Origin: Vibrio ostreicida
GTDB taxonomy: Bacteria; Pseudomonadota; Gammaproteobacteria; Enterobacterales; Vibrionaceae
Assembly (NCBI RefSeq): GCF_013074385.2
Contig: NZ_JABEYA020000001.1
Coordinates: 124,001-188,000, forward strand
Reading direction: 5' to 3'
DNA length: 64,000 nucleotides
Shown: one piece after another, positions 18,261-28,012 of the stretch
Layout of the letters: every line of letters begins with the position of its first letter
Numbering within the stretch: the first letter of the stretch is position 1
The notes under the pieces: generated by a model
What the model was told of the DNA's origin: nothing
The model's database searches: none
Seen by the model: the letters and a program-made list of their open reading frames with translations, nothing else
Made by a program: the position numbers and the translations under genes

Positions 18261-18449
18261 ATGAGTTTAGAGCGTTTCGAGGCAATGGATACGTTTATTT
18301 TGTTAAGCATGGTCAATATGAAGCTAAGAGATGAGTTTAGTGATATTGATAGCCTAGTTAAATTTTATGATATTGATAAAGAAAAACTCGTGAATAAGCT
18401 GGCACAGGCAGGCTTTGAGTACCTAGAAGATACTGGTCAGTTTCGTTAG
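18261..18449 (+). CDS. DUF4250 family small protein
   Basis: A 62-residue protein of the DUF4250 family, recognised by its pattern LERFEAMDTFILLSMVNMKL, RDEFSDIDSLVKFYDID and LAQAGFEYLEDTGQFR. The function of the family is not established; the mostly helical layout with a conserved C-terminal FxYxxxxxQFR has no catalytic motif. The ribosome site GAGGATAAATT precedes the ATG. It is a single gene, with no obvious promoter or terminator in the flanking sequence. Confidence 0.85.
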   Translation: MSLERFEAMDTFILLSMVNMKLRDEFSDIDSLVKFYDIDKEKLVNKLAQAGFEYLEDTGQFR

Positions 18450-18624
18450 TCGCTAGATAGCTCATCGTCCCTGAGCCGAAAAGTTTTAAATACTGGCATG
18501 CTTTTTCCCAATGAGCCAAGCAACACCTTCACCCCGAATCAGGCGGTCTCTATATTACTCCTCAATTTCATTCCATCGCAGACTGTGTTCGCAACAAAGC
18601 AGAGCTAACAATGAAAACGCAGAG

Positions 18625-19494
18625 CTAATACTGAAATTGGCAATTGGCTTCGGTACTTAACGAGAGTTGAGTGACCTTAAACCCTTTTTTCGCTAGAAGT
18701 TGTAGGAGGCTTTGCTCACCTAACAAATGCAGAGTTCCGACGACTAAAATATAGTCACCAGTGCTCTTTTTTGTCCAGATAGGCTGGGCAAGCTTATCAG
18801 CCCAGTCATTATTCCGACGAGTGATAAGGGCTTTTTCTAATTCCGGCGACATCTCTGAAAGTTCAGCAAATTCATTGAGTTTTTTTACGTCGCCCGCTTT
18901 CCAACTTTTAATTAAACAGTGGGTGGTATCTTCGGAGTGATCAAACTCTTCAATGGTGCTGATCAGCAGCTCTTTGCCCGATTGCTCCAGTTTGGTAAGA
19001 AGATCAATTTGAAACTGGATGGATTCGAGACCAATGATGGGAAGGCTACTTTGCTCTGCTTGTGCAATTAACTTTCTATCGACACCATCTGAAGCTTGGT
19101 AACCAAGATATTCAATTTGACGCATTTGAAGAGCTAGAGCTGTAGCCCAAGGGGGGGATAATAATAACTCTTGTGTGTTGAGGTTTAGCAGGTTTGCTAA
19201 CCCCTTGAGTTCGTCTTTCTGTTGGGGGGCTAGAACATCTTGGCTTTGTATTCGCGTGGGTGGGTACTTGACCTCAGTGGTCTCTCTGATATCACTCTCA
19301 ATGATTAAACCATCACTGGACACCAATTTATCGGTCAACGTTTTGGGTAATGGATACATGCTCTCATTACCGATATGCACTGACCCGATGATCAAATAAT
19401 TTAACTTCCCCTTTTGTGCTTTCCAATAGAGCGGCTCCGCCATTGTGCTTGTGCAAGAAATAAGGGTTAAGCTAATGAATAATAATTGCCTCAT
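18625..19494 (-). CDS. TraB/GumN family protein
   Basis: Secreted or periplasmic protein of the TraB/GumN group (289 residues), some members of which are metalloproteases related to animal Tiki. The N-terminus MRQLLFISLTLISCTSTMAEP looks like a Sec signal, probably cut after MA. Paired GX2H motifs typical of the family are visible: GSVHIGN near residue 37 and GTLHLLGEQSLLQLL near 253, with ESD and EE residues between. The substrate is unknown. It is divergent from the chitobiase gene across about 400 A/T-rich bases. Its stop codon lies inside an imperfect 20-bp tandem repeat. Confidence 0.88.
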   Translation of the reverse strand: MRQLLFISLTLISCTSTMAEPLYWKAQKGKLNYLIIGSVHIGNESMYPLPKTLTDKLVSSDGLIIESDIRETTEVKYPPTRIQSQDVLAPQQKDELKGLANLLNLNTQELLLSPPWATALALQMRQIEYLGYQASDGVDRKLIAQAEQSSLPIIGLESIQFQIDLLTKLEQSGKELLISTIEEFDHSEDTTHCLIKSWKAGDVKKLNEFAELSEMSPELEKALITRRNNDWADKLAQPIWTKKSTGDYILVVGTLHLLGEQSLLQLLAKKGFKVTQLSLSTEANCQFQY

Positions 19495-19891
19495 GTTGTC
19501 CAGTCACCTTCAGGAAAAATTGTTGATTTGGATCTTTTAACGTTGATTAACGTTGGATATACGAGTTGTTAATCACAAATTAGTCTTTTATTTAAATGTG
19601 AAATGATTTTAACCCATTCAGAGTTGTGAACCAAAACTTAATAATATCTTAAGTATGATAAATTTTTGAGACCTTTCTCTCAGTAAGGGTGTTAAATTGA
19701 TTGTGTCGCTTTTGACGTTTATGTTAAGTATATGTTAATTAAGGCTTTTGCGTTCAACTCTGTCTAATGCATTGAATTAGATCACGATTGTGGTTTCATG
19801 ATTTTACGTTTTTTGATCATCAATCTATCGTTTACTGATATTAAATCTATCACCCTGTTAAGTGGGCTCGGTTTATTTTGTAGAGGTAAAT
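19495..19891. other. A/T-rich divergent control region, TraB/GumN gene to chitobiase
   Basis: 397 bases, strongly A/T-rich. I see half-sites resembling CRP targets (for example TGTGA near 19600 and GATCACG near 19780) but no complete palindrome, and no clear NagC box. The only firm element is the GAGG ribosome site just before 19892. Confidence 0.4.
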
Positions 19892-22546
19892 ATGATGTTG
19901 AAATACAGTTTTTTTGCACTTTCTATGCTCGCTTCATCTGTGAGTGGTGCCACGTCTCAAGTATCCCAACAGTATGTGGTTGATACCCTTGCAGAGCAAC
20001 TCAATATTGATTATGAAATCATCACAAACCATGGCGCTGCGAATGGGCTTGCATGTCAGGATCTTGGAGCTGAATGGGCATCGTGTAACCAAGTTAATAT
20101 GACATTAGTGAATCAAGGTCGAGCGGTTGATTCTAAAGATTGGGAGATTTATTTTCACAGTATTCGTTTGATTCTGGATGTCGACAATGAGCAGTTCAAG
20201 ATCACCCATCTAACGGGTGATTTGCATAAGCTAGAGCCTACAGAACAATTTGATGGCTTTGCTTCTGGTGAAGAGGTAGTACTTCCTTTAATTGGTGAGT
20301 ATTGGCAGCTTTTTGAAACAGATTTTATTCCCGGGGCGTTTGTTTCCTCACCAAACAGTAAGCCGAAGAGAATCGTTTCTTTAGATACGGAAGACGTTGG
20401 TTCATTTGTGTCTGGATTGGAAGGTGAAAACCTTAAGCGTACTCCGGACGATAATAATGTGTTTAGTGATGCGATTTCTCGTTTCAATCACAACAGGGGG
20501 CTTGCAAAAAAAGAGGTGACGGCTGCACTACTGCCAACCCCCAAACACATTCGTTCCAGAGGATGGCCAATTGATATTTCCGATGGGCTTGCTTTACCTG
20601 CAACGCCATTTTCAGAGGACGAATTCAATGCAATTCGTGCTCGTGCTGAGGTAATTGGCGTTGATCTTAATGGCAACTTTCCTATTCGTATTGTTATTGC
20701 TCCCGCGAGTTTCTCTGCTGAACTTTCAAAATCTGGCGCTTATAAAATGCGGATTAAGCGCAATGGGGTTTCAATCAAAGCGTTTGACCAAGCAGGTGCT
20801 TTCTACGCAATGCAGTCCATTTTTGGATTGATTGACATCCAACGTCCTCGTTACTTACCGCAAGTCGTGATTAAAGATGCGCCGCGATTTGCTTATCGGG
20901 GGCTGATGGTTGATGTGGCGCGCAATTTCCATTCCAAACAATCGATTTTGGCGACGCTTGACCAAATGGCGGCGTATAAAATGAATAAACTTCATCTCCA
21001 TCTGACTGATGATGAGGGGTGGAGGTTAGAGATACCTGGGCTGCCTGAGCTGACCAGCATTGGTGCTCAGCGATGTTTTGATTTGGAGGAAACGCAGTGC
21101 TTGCTTCCTCAATTGGGTTCAGGTCCATCAACGGATAATTTTGGTAGTGGTTATTTTAATCGAGCGGATTACATAGAAATCGTTGAATATGCTAAGGCTC
21201 GCCATATTGAAGTGATTCCAGAGATAGATATGCCCGCTCATGCGCGTGCAGCCGTGATATCAATGGAAGCTCGTTATGAGCGCCTTCGGCTGAAAGGTGA
21301 TGAACATGGCGCCAAGGAATTCCGCCTGATGGATCCTCAAGATTCATCGAACGTGACGACGGTACAGTTCTACAACAAACAAAGTTTTATCAACCCGTGT
21401 TTAGACTCTTCACATCGCTTTGTAAATAAAGTGATGTCTGAGGTTGCTGATATGCATAACGAAGCGGGTATGCCATTGACCACATGGCATTTTGGTGGTG
21501 ATGAAGCGAAGAATATAAAGCTGGGGTCTGGTTTTCAGGACATCAACGCCGAGGACAAGGTCAGTTGGAAAGGGAATATTGATCTCTCTATTCAAGACAA
21601 ACCTTTCGAGCAGTCACCACAATGTCAAAAGTTGATTGAAGATGGGACCGTTATAGATTTCAGTCATCTACCCAGTTATTTCGCGCAGAAAGTCTCTGAA
21701 ATGGTTGCTGAAAAAGATCTTCCTAGTTTCCAAGCTTGGCAGGATGGTTTGAAGTACAGCGAGGGTGCTAACGCCTTTGCAACCAAAAATACTCGGGTGA
21801 ATTTCTGGGATGTGCTTTATTGGGGCGGATCGACCTCTGTATACGAGTGGGCTCAAAAGGGGTACGACGTGATCGTATCTAGCCCAGATTATCTCTATAT
21901 GGATATGCCGTATGAAGTGGATCCAAAAGAGCGTGGTTATTATTGGGCGACCAGAGCCACGGATACTCGTAAAATGTTTGGATTTGCCCCTGAAAACATG
22001 CCACAAAACGCAGAAACATCGCTTGACCGAGATGGCAATGGCTTTGTTGGCAAGGGAGAGATTGAAGCGGCGCCATTTTATGGACTATCTGCTCAATTGT
22101 GGTCTGAAACGGTGCGCAATGATGAGCAGTATGAGTACATGGTCTTCCCTCGAGTACTCGCTGCTGCGGAACGGGCTTGGCATCGAGCTGAATGGGAGAA
22201 TACGTATCAAGTCGGTGTGGAATATTCGCAGGAAACCAATCATGTTAACAAGAGAGCATTGAAGCGAGATTACAACCGCTTCGCCAACATTCTTGGTCAA
22301 CGAGAGTTAGCAAAGCTAGAAAAATCGGGTATCGATTATCGATTACCTGTGCCTGGAGCTAAAGTGAAAAAAGGTAAGCTTATGATGAATGTCCAGTTTC
22401 CTGGGGTGGAGCTCCAGTATTCTACCGATGGGGAGCAATGGAAAACGTACTCAGATTACGCTCGCCCATGGGTGAAAGGAAAAGTGTTCATTCGCTCGGT
22501 CTCAGTTTCAGGTCAACGTTCAAGCCGTGTCACTAGTATTGAATGA
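19892..22546 (+). CDS. chb: Chitobiase, GH20 beta-N-acetylhexosaminidase
   Basis: Releases GlcNAc from chitobiose and other chitin oligosaccharides. The start at 19892 (GAGG 8 bases upstream) gives 884 residues, against 883 for the Vibrio harveyi enzyme, which it closely resembles from memory. Order: signal peptide MMLKYSFFALSMLASSVSGA, carbohydrate-binding beta domain (about 30-180), small alpha/beta domain, GH20 barrel with the catalytic pair D537-E538 in HFGGDEAKN, and a C-terminal Ig-like domain. An EF-hand-like loop (DRDGNGFVGKGE, 712-723) is inside the barrel. There is no lipobox Cys, so a soluble periplasmic or secreted form is inferred, unlike the V. harveyi lipoprotein. It belongs with the nag genes 7 kb away. 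Confidence 0.96.
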   Translation: MMLKYSFFALSMLASSVSGATSQVSQQYVVDTLAEQLNIDYEIITNHGAANGLACQDLGAEWASCNQVNMTLVNQGRAVDSKDWEIYFHSIRLILDVDNEQFKITHLTGDLHKLEPTEQFDGFASGEEVVLPLIGEYWQLFETDFIPGAFVSSPNSKPKRIVSLDTEDVGSFVSGLEGENLKRTPDDNNVFSDAISRFNHNRGLAKKEVTAALLPTPKHIRSRGWPIDISDGLALPATPFSEDEFNAIRARAEVIGVDLNGNFPIRIVIAPASFSAELSKSGAYKMRIKRNGVSIKAFDQAGAFYAMQSIFGLIDIQRPRYLPQVVIKDAPRFAYRGLMVDVARNFHSKQSILATLDQMAAYKMNKLHLHLTDDEGWRLEIPGLPELTSIGAQRCFDLEETQCLLPQLGSGPSTDNFGSGYFNRADYIEIVEYAKARHIEVIPEIDMPAHARAAVISMEARYERLRLKGDEHGAKEFRLMDPQDSSNVTTVQFYNKQSFINPCLDSSHRFVNKVMSEVADMHNEAGMPLTTWHFGGDEAKNIKLGSGFQDINAEDKVSWKGNIDLSIQDKPFEQSPQCQKLIEDGTVIDFSHLPSYFAQKVSEMVAEKDLPSFQAWQDGLKYSEGANAFATKNTRVNFWDVLYWGGSTSVYEWAQKGYDVIVSSPDYLYMDMPYEVDPKERGYYWATRATDTRKMFGFAPENMPQNAETSLDRDGNGFVGKGEIEAAPFYGLSAQLWSETVRNDEQYEYMVFPRVLAAAERAWHRAEWENTYQVGVEYSQETNHVNKRALKRDYNRFANILGQRELAKLEKSGIDYRLPVPGAKVKKGKLMMNVQFPGVELQYSTDGEQWKTYSDYARPWVKGKVFIRSVSVSGQRSSRVTSIE

Positions 22547-22706
22547 AGGTTTGATTGAGATTGACGCTCTCTTTTTGGAGACGAGCACGCTTGATGGCAA
22601 CTGAAGTCTTTGAAGATAACGGAGGTCTGATGTGCAGCGCCGTTCAATTACATCGGCTTTGCGAAGTGGTACTATTGAAGTAGAGATGCATGTGTTGGGC
22701 TGAAAA

Positions 22707-23201
22707 ATGAAACAATGGTATTTACTTTACTGCAAGCGTGGTGAACAGCAAAGAGCTAAGTTACATTTGGAAAATCAAGGGGTTGAATGTTATTACCCGA
22801 AAACGCAAATTGAAAAAATTGTTAGGGGTAAAAGACAATTAAGAGCGGAGCCTTTGTTTCCCTCTTATGTATTTGTACGCTTTGATTCAGAAGTGGGCCC
22901 CACCTTTACTACTTTGCGTTCAACTCGAGGTGTAGTTGATTTTGTTCGACAAGGTGTTAGACCTCAAATTCTTCAAGGGGATTTGATCTATACAATGAAA
23001 CAAGCCGAACAATCTCAGCAAGAAACCTTTCAAACTTTAATTCCCGCGCTTGGTGAGCGTGTGCGTATTGGTAAGGGAGAGTTTGCTGGGTTCGAGGCGA
23101 TTTATCAGCAGCCTGATGGCGAGATGCGTTCGATTTTGTTGGTGGAGCTCCTCAGTACTTTGGTGCCAGTCAGCATCGACAATATCTATCTCGAGATCTA
23201 G
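22707..23201 (+). CDS. rfaH: Transcription antiterminator RfaH
   Basis: NusG paralogue that joins RNA polymerase at ops sites and suppresses pausing and Rho termination in long operons such as LPS and capsule genes. The 164 residues open with KQWYLLYCKRGEQQRAK and contain LFPSYVFVRFD, hallmarks of the RfaH NGN domain (about 1-100), then a short linker and a small KOW-type domain (GERVRIGKGEFAGFEAIYQ). The ribosome site before 22707 is poor. No target operon is in the window. It converges on asnB through a shared terminator. Confidence 0.93.
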   Translation: MKQWYLLYCKRGEQQRAKLHLENQGVECYYPKTQIEKIVRGKRQLRAEPLFPSYVFVRFDSEVGPTFTTLRSTRGVVDFVRQGVRPQILQGDLIYTMKQAEQSQQETFQTLIPALGERVRIGKGEFAGFEAIYQQPDGEMRSILLVELLSTLVPVSIDNIYLEI

Positions 23202-23205
23202 GAGG

Positions 23206-23231
23206 AAGAGGCACCTAAATGTGCCTCTTTT
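23206..23231. terminator. Terminator between rfaH and asnB
   Basis: Perfect 9-bp stem AAGAGGCAC / GTGCCTCTT (23206-23214 and 23221-23229) with a 6-base loop, with a T run on the rfaH side. Confidence 0.85.
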
Positions 23232-23239
23232 GTTCAGTC

Positions 23240-24904
23240 TCAATAGGCGTCATTATGGACGTTGGCAACGGCTCGTCCAGATGGGTCAACGCAGTTTTTG
23301 AAAGACTCATCCCATTCTATTGCTTTTGCCGACGAGCAAGCTACTGATGGCCCGCTTGGAACACATTCAGCAGCAGAAGGGAGAGGGAAAAGCTCCTCGA
23401 AAATCTCGCGATAGACATAACCTTCTTTTGTTGTTGGTGTGTTATAGGGGAAACGGAAGTTCGCCGCTTCCATTTGTTGGTCGGTGATTTTTGCTTCAGC
23501 CACTTCTTTTAGTGTATCAATCCAACTATAGCCAACCCCATCAGAAAACTGTTCTTTTTGACGCCATGCAATTGAATCAGGTAAGTAATCCTCGAAGCAC
23601 TCGCGCAGAATGTGTTTTTCCATTTTACCGTTACCGCACATTTTATCTTTGGGGTTCAGGCGCATCGCAACATCGATAAATTCCTTGTCTAAAAAGGGAA
23701 CCCTTCCTTCGACGCCCCATGCTGCTAGAGACTTGTTTGCTCGCGCGCAGTCGAACATGTTGAGTGCGAGTAATTTACGTACGGTTTCTTCATGGAATTC
23801 TTTTGCGTTGGGCGCTTTGTGGAAATACAGGTAGCCACCAAAAATTTCATCGGCGCCTTCACCTGAAAGTACCATCTTGATGCCCATCGCTTTTATCTTT
23901 CTTCCCATCAAGTACATAGGGGTTGATGCACGTATCGTCGTCACATCGTAAGTTTCAATGTGGTAGATGACATCGCGAATGGCGTCCAAACCTTCTTGAA
24001 TGGTATACGTCATTTCGTGATGCACCGTTCCGATTTTGTCTGCGACTTCTCGCGCCGCTTTTAAATCCGGAGCATCTTCAAGCCCAACTGCAAATGAATG
24101 AAGTTGAGGCCACCAAGCTTCAGACTTTCCATCATCTTCAATACGCATCGCCGCATAACGTTTCGCGACTGCAGAAGTAATCGAGGAATCCAATCCTCCT
24201 GAAAGCAACACCCCGTAAGGGACATCAGTCATAAGTTGTCGCTTTACCGCCGCCTCTAGGGCTTGAGTTAGCTCCTCTTTGCTGGTGGTGTTACCTTCAA
24301 CGGCAGCATAATCATTCCAGTCGCGTTTATAATAACGTTGAGGCGCGGTTTCGCGGCTGGTGTAAAAACTGCCGGGAGGAAACTCACTGACGGTTCGACA
24401 AACTGGCACTAGGGCCTTCATTTCCGAGGCGATGTAATAGTGGCCATGCTCATCATACCCCTGGTAAAGTGGGATGATACCGATGTGATCGCGTCCAACA
24501 AGATAGTGATCTTTTTCTTCGTCATACAGCACGAATGCAAAAATACCATTCAGTTCTTCAAGCAATGACTCACCCATGTCTTGATACAATGCTAGGATGA
24601 CCTCGCAGTCAGAATCTGTCTGAAAGTCATATTGACCTTCATAACGGGCACGCAACTCTTTGTGGTTATAGATTTCACCATTGACGGCAAGTATGTGTTT
24701 TTTGTCAGCGCTATACAGGGGTTGTGCCCCACTATTTAGACCAACGATGGCAAGACGTTCATGGGCTAGAATGGCTTTGTCCGATGCATAGATCCCAGAC
24801 CAGTCTGGGCCGCGATGACGAAGCGTTTTGGACATCTCTAATGCAATCGGACGCAAAGCCTGAGCATCACTCTTTATATCTAAAATACCAAAGATAGAAC
24901 ACAT
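23240..24904 (-). CDS. asnB: Asparagine synthase B (glutamine-hydrolysing)
   Basis: Makes asparagine from aspartate, ATP and glutamine-derived ammonia. The start at 24904 is required because it exposes the N-terminal nucleophile Cys after Met removal (MCSIFGILDIK) and has AAAAAGGAATT upstream; the longer frame to 24970 would bury it. The resulting 554 residues equal the E. coli length. Class II glutaminase domain (RHRGPDWSGIY; NGEIYNHKELR; DSDCEVILALY), then a synthetase domain with PP-loop SGGLDSSI and SGEGADEIFGGY. Single gene, convergent with rfaH. Confidence 0.97.
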   Translation of the reverse strand: MCSIFGILDIKSDAQALRPIALEMSKTLRHRGPDWSGIYASDKAILAHERLAIVGLNSGAQPLYSADKKHILAVNGEIYNHKELRARYEGQYDFQTDSDCEVILALYQDMGESLLEELNGIFAFVLYDEEKDHYLVGRDHIGIIPLYQGYDEHGHYYIASEMKALVPVCRTVSEFPPGSFYTSRETAPQRYYKRDWNDYAAVEGNTTSKEELTQALEAAVKRQLMTDVPYGVLLSGGLDSSITSAVAKRYAAMRIEDDGKSEAWWPQLHSFAVGLEDAPDLKAAREVADKIGTVHHEMTYTIQEGLDAIRDVIYHIETYDVTTIRASTPMYLMGRKIKAMGIKMVLSGEGADEIFGGYLYFHKAPNAKEFHEETVRKLLALNMFDCARANKSLAAWGVEGRVPFLDKEFIDVAMRLNPKDKMCGNGKMEKHILRECFEDYLPDSIAWRQKEQFSDGVGYSWIDTLKEVAEAKITDQQMEAANFRFPYNTPTTKEGYVYREIFEELFPLPSAAECVPSGPSVACSSAKAIEWDESFKNCVDPSGRAVANVHNDAY

Positions 24905-25130
24905 ACCAATTCCTTTTTTAATCAATTTTATCTGCTGGCTCCAATTTGCCATTCTGATTAAATAAATCAATACTTATCGATTAAATGGTTTAACTACATG
25001 GCTATTGATTAGATATTTTCTATAAAAAATGGGATAAAAGTAAATCTTATCCATATTGAGGTTGATTTGTGACCAGTTTGAAAGGTGTCAAAGGATAGGC
25101 AGTGAGTGTCACTGCCTAAGTCGACTGACT

Positions 25131-26717
25131 TTATAGCGTGTTAAACTTAGGTTTGAGCTGTTTGCAAACATTACGAGCAAAACCACTTCCTGCTTCGCAG
25201 TAGAGACTAAACGCAGCGTCGGCACCACTTTCAAGTAGGTTCTCTAATTGATCTGGGTAATCAGCAATAGCCGCAATTTGTCCCTTAAATCCTTTCTTTT
25301 TTAGTTGTTCGAGAGCTGTTTGATTACCTTGATGGTGGGGCATTGCCAGCAGGACCAGTTTTACTTGGGCGGTATCCAAGATACGTTCCCAAAAGTCAGG
25401 GTCAGTCGCATCACCTTGGATAACATTGCGGTGCTCTGACTGATGTTCGAGCGCCGCGTCTTCTTTTATTTCGATACCAAGACAAACGTTACCGTAATGA
25501 CACAGAAGCTCATCGTAAGCACCGGTGCCTATTCTGCCCATACCTAAAATGAGTACTTGTGCATTTCCAGGATTAATTAGTTGATCTCGAGAGTGGAGTC
25601 TTTCTGCGGCGTGTTCTTTGAGCCAGTGTCCACAGCGCCGATACAGTTCATGCCCTTTGCGGTTGAGCGGAGAAGCGATAATAAACGACATCGACACTGA
25701 CATTGCGAGCGCAACTAAGACATCCGACTCCATCCACCCCATCTTAAAGGCAAGCCCGCCAACAATTAAACCAAATTCGCTGAAGTTAAAGAGACTCAAC
25801 GTCGCGAGTAGCGACGTTCGAACTCGAAACTTGAAGGCATTGAGTACCAGAAAATACAATCCGCCTTTGAGTGGGAGGAGGAGGAGGAATAAAATGGCGA
25901 GCGCAAAACCGGATAAGTTCGGTTGCGCAGCGAGACCAATATTGAGAAAAAAGCAGACGAGAAAAAGCTCTTTAAGATTAAAAAGAGATTTTGACAGTTC
26001 TGAGGCTTTGTGATGCCCTGCGAGCAGCATTCCTAGGATTAAGGCGCCAAGGTCAGGCTTCATTCCCACGAATTTGAAAAGGCCCGCACCTACGACCAAC
26101 GCAAAGAAAATGCCAGAGAGAACTAGCATTTCACTATGGCCGACCCAATCGAGAATTTTATAGAAAGCAGGACGAAGCAAAGGCAAAGCAAACAATGCAA
26201 TCGCATACCACTGTGGCAACTTCCCTGTTGAAGCGGTGAGAAAGACAACGGCAAAGATATCTTGCATGACCAAAATACCAATAGCGAGCGTGCCGTAGGT
26301 TGCGTTCATTTCTCCTTTTTCTTGTAACGATTTAACCGCAAATACGGTGCTGGAAAAAGAAAGAGCGAAACTCAGTAGGACGACCTGTTCGATCGACATG
26401 TGGACCAAAGTGCTAACACCGGCGAATTTAAAACACAGAAGGACGAGACTAAACAAGGCGGTAGAGAACAGGTTTTGTATCGTCGCACCAGCCCATATTT
26501 CTTTTGAAAGCAGTATCTTAACGTCCAGTTTTAGGCCAATGGTAAACAGAAGCAGGGTCACACCGAGATCGGCGAGTGTGATGATGGTTTGATTGGTTTG
26601 AAAACCAGCGGCGTGAAGCCCAAATCCAGCCAGAAGAAAGCCCACGAGAGGAGGCAAGTGACATTTAAGGGCGACAAAACCGGCGATAAATGCAACGGAA
26701 ATTAAAATGAGTTCCAT
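25131..26717 (-). CDS. CPA2-family monovalent cation:proton antiporter with TrkA-N domain
   Basis: Inner-membrane antiporter of the Kef/CPA2 kind, probably exchanging K+ or Na+ for protons. The 528 residues begin with about 12 hydrophobic segments (MELILISVAFIAGFVAL onward; GVTLLLFTIGLKLD; SFSSTVFAVKSLQEKGE), then a cytosolic C-terminal NAD-binding RCK/TrkA-N domain with VLILGMGRIGTGAYDEL and GDATDPDFW. This resembles YbaL/KefB architecture, though shorter. No KefF/KefG-like ancillary gene adjoins. It sits between asnB and nagC without overlap, and its regulation is not visible. Confidence 0.9.
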   Translation of the reverse strand: MELILISVAFIAGFVALKCHLPPLVGFLLAGFGLHAAGFQTNQTIITLADLGVTLLLFTIGLKLDVKILLSKEIWAGATIQNLFSTALFSLVLLCFKFAGVSTLVHMSIEQVVLLSFALSFSSTVFAVKSLQEKGEMNATYGTLAIGILVMQDIFAVVFLTASTGKLPQWYAIALFALPLLRPAFYKILDWVGHSEMLVLSGIFFALVVGAGLFKFVGMKPDLGALILGMLLAGHHKASELSKSLFNLKELFLVCFFLNIGLAAQPNLSGFALAILFLLLLPLKGGLYFLVLNAFKFRVRTSLLATLSLFNFSEFGLIVGGLAFKMGWMESDVLVALAMSVSMSFIIASPLNRKGHELYRRCGHWLKEHAAERLHSRDQLINPGNAQVLILGMGRIGTGAYDELLCHYGNVCLGIEIKEDAALEHQSEHRNVIQGDATDPDFWERILDTAQVKLVLLAMPHHQGNQTALEQLKKKGFKGQIAAIADYPDQLENLLESGADAAFSLYCEAGSGFARNVCKQLKPKFNTL

Positions 26718-26797
26718 ATAGGTCTTATTCTTATTAAAAAAATGGGTTACTTAATACTGTAACCCATTATTTTAGAGTCAACTGATTGTTTAGTCGA

Positions 26798-28012
26798 TCA
26801 ATCTTCGAGAAGCTTTTGCAGAAGAATACCATTAAGCATAGCGCGTTTGATCATTGCAAAAGCACCGATGGTCGGGTACTTATCGATTTCAGAGGCGACA
26901 ATCGGCAGATCTTTATGGAAAGTAGGGAGGGATTGATTTTCGACATTGCGTCTGATAGCTGGAAAAATAATATCTTGACAGCGAGTAATTTCGCCAGCGA
27001 TAACAATCTTTTGTGGATTAAACAAGTTGATCGTCATAGCAATGGCTTTACCCAACTGATTACCGACTCGAGTTAAACTTTGAGCAGACAGTTCATCGCC
27101 CATGTTGGCATGGTCACAAACCTCTTTGATGGTAATAGAATCTAAGCCTGAAAGACTCGACCCATACCCTTGTTTGATCAGTTTTTGGACCCGTGTGATG
27201 ATGGCGGGGTTGGCTGCGACGGTCTCCAGACAGCCAAAGTTACCGCACTGGCATTGCTCACCTAACGGATCAATTTGAATATGACCGATTTCTCCAACGT
27301 TGTGGTTAAAGCCAAGAAAAACGTTTCCATTGACGATGATACCAGCACCTGTTCCTCGGTGAACACTGACCAAAATAGAATCCTGACAGTCTTGGCTGGC
27401 ACCAAAATAGTGTTCCGCTAATGCCATTCCTCGGACATCGTTGCCGACAAAACACCTTACATGGAACTTGTGTTCCATTAGCTCTGCTAGCGCTAAATTA
27501 TCAATGGAAATATTTGGCATGTATTCTACCACGCCCGTTTCTGGGTTGACTAAACCTGGTAATACTATGCCTATTGAAATCAAGTGGTTAATGACCATCT
27601 GATTAGATTTTACAAATTGCTTGAGGTGGGAGGTTAGGCCTTCAACCAAATCTTCCTGATTGGAATAGAAAAACTCCTGATAGTCAGAAATGAGCTCTTG
27701 ACCACCGAGATTGTATAAACTGAATTGAAGATAATCTCGGCCCAACCGCACAGCGATTGAGTGAAAGGGGTCGACCTCGGTGGTCAGAGAAATAGCCCTT
27801 CTTCCTCCCGTTGAGGCTTGCTGCGCCACTTCTTTTATAAGACCCCGTTCTAACAGTTGACGAGTGATTTTTGTTACGCTTGCGGGTGCTAACTGACTGA
27901 CGTCAGCGACCTGAATACGAGAGATGGGGCCTTGTTGGTCAATGAGCCTGTATACGGCTGCACTGTTGAGTTGTTTAACGAGATCTACGTTTCCTATTTG
28001 TCCGCCATTCAT
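26798..28012 (-). CDS. nagC: GlcNAc-6-P-responsive repressor NagC (ROK family)
   Basis: Transcription factor that loses DNA binding when GlcNAc-6-phosphate is present. The 404 residues (E. coli 406) carry an N-terminal winged helix with [20 protein letters not shown] (about 32-51) and a ROK sugar-binding domain. The ROK zinc motif is intact: His244 with C254, C256 and C261 in [10 protein letters not shown]. The start overlaps the nagA stop by four bases (ATGA), so the two genes are co-transcribed and probably translationally coupled. Expected targets are nagA-nagC itself and the divergent nagE. Confidence 0.95.
   Translation of the reverse strand: MNGGQIGNVDLVKQLNSAAVYRLIDQQGPISRIQVADVSQLAPASVTKITRQLLERGLIKEVAQQASTGGRRAISLTTEVDPFHSIAVRLGRDYLQFSLYNLGGQELISDYQEFFYSNQEDLVEGLTSHLKQFVKSNQMVINHLISIGIVLPGLVNPETGVVEYMPNISIDNLALAELMEHKFHVRCFVGNDVRGMALAEHYFGASQDCQDSILVSVHRGTGAGIIVNGNVFLGFNHNVGEIGHIQIDPLGEQCQCGNFGCLETVAANPAIITRVQKLIKQGYGSSLSGLDSITIKEVCDHANMGDELSAQSLTRVGNQLGKAIAMTINLFNPQKIVIAGEITRCQDIIFPAIRRNVENQSLPTFHKDLPIVASEIDKYPTIGAFAMIKRAMLNGILLQKLLED

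Noticed and set aside
18450..18624. Open reading in two frames between the DUF4250 and TraB/GumN genes that looked like a transposase remnant.
   Set aside because: No start, no ribosome site, no transposase motif and no inverted repeats.
23050..23301. A plus-strand frame over the end of rfaH and asnB.
   Set aside because: It overlaps two firm genes in another frame and crosses the terminator hairpin.
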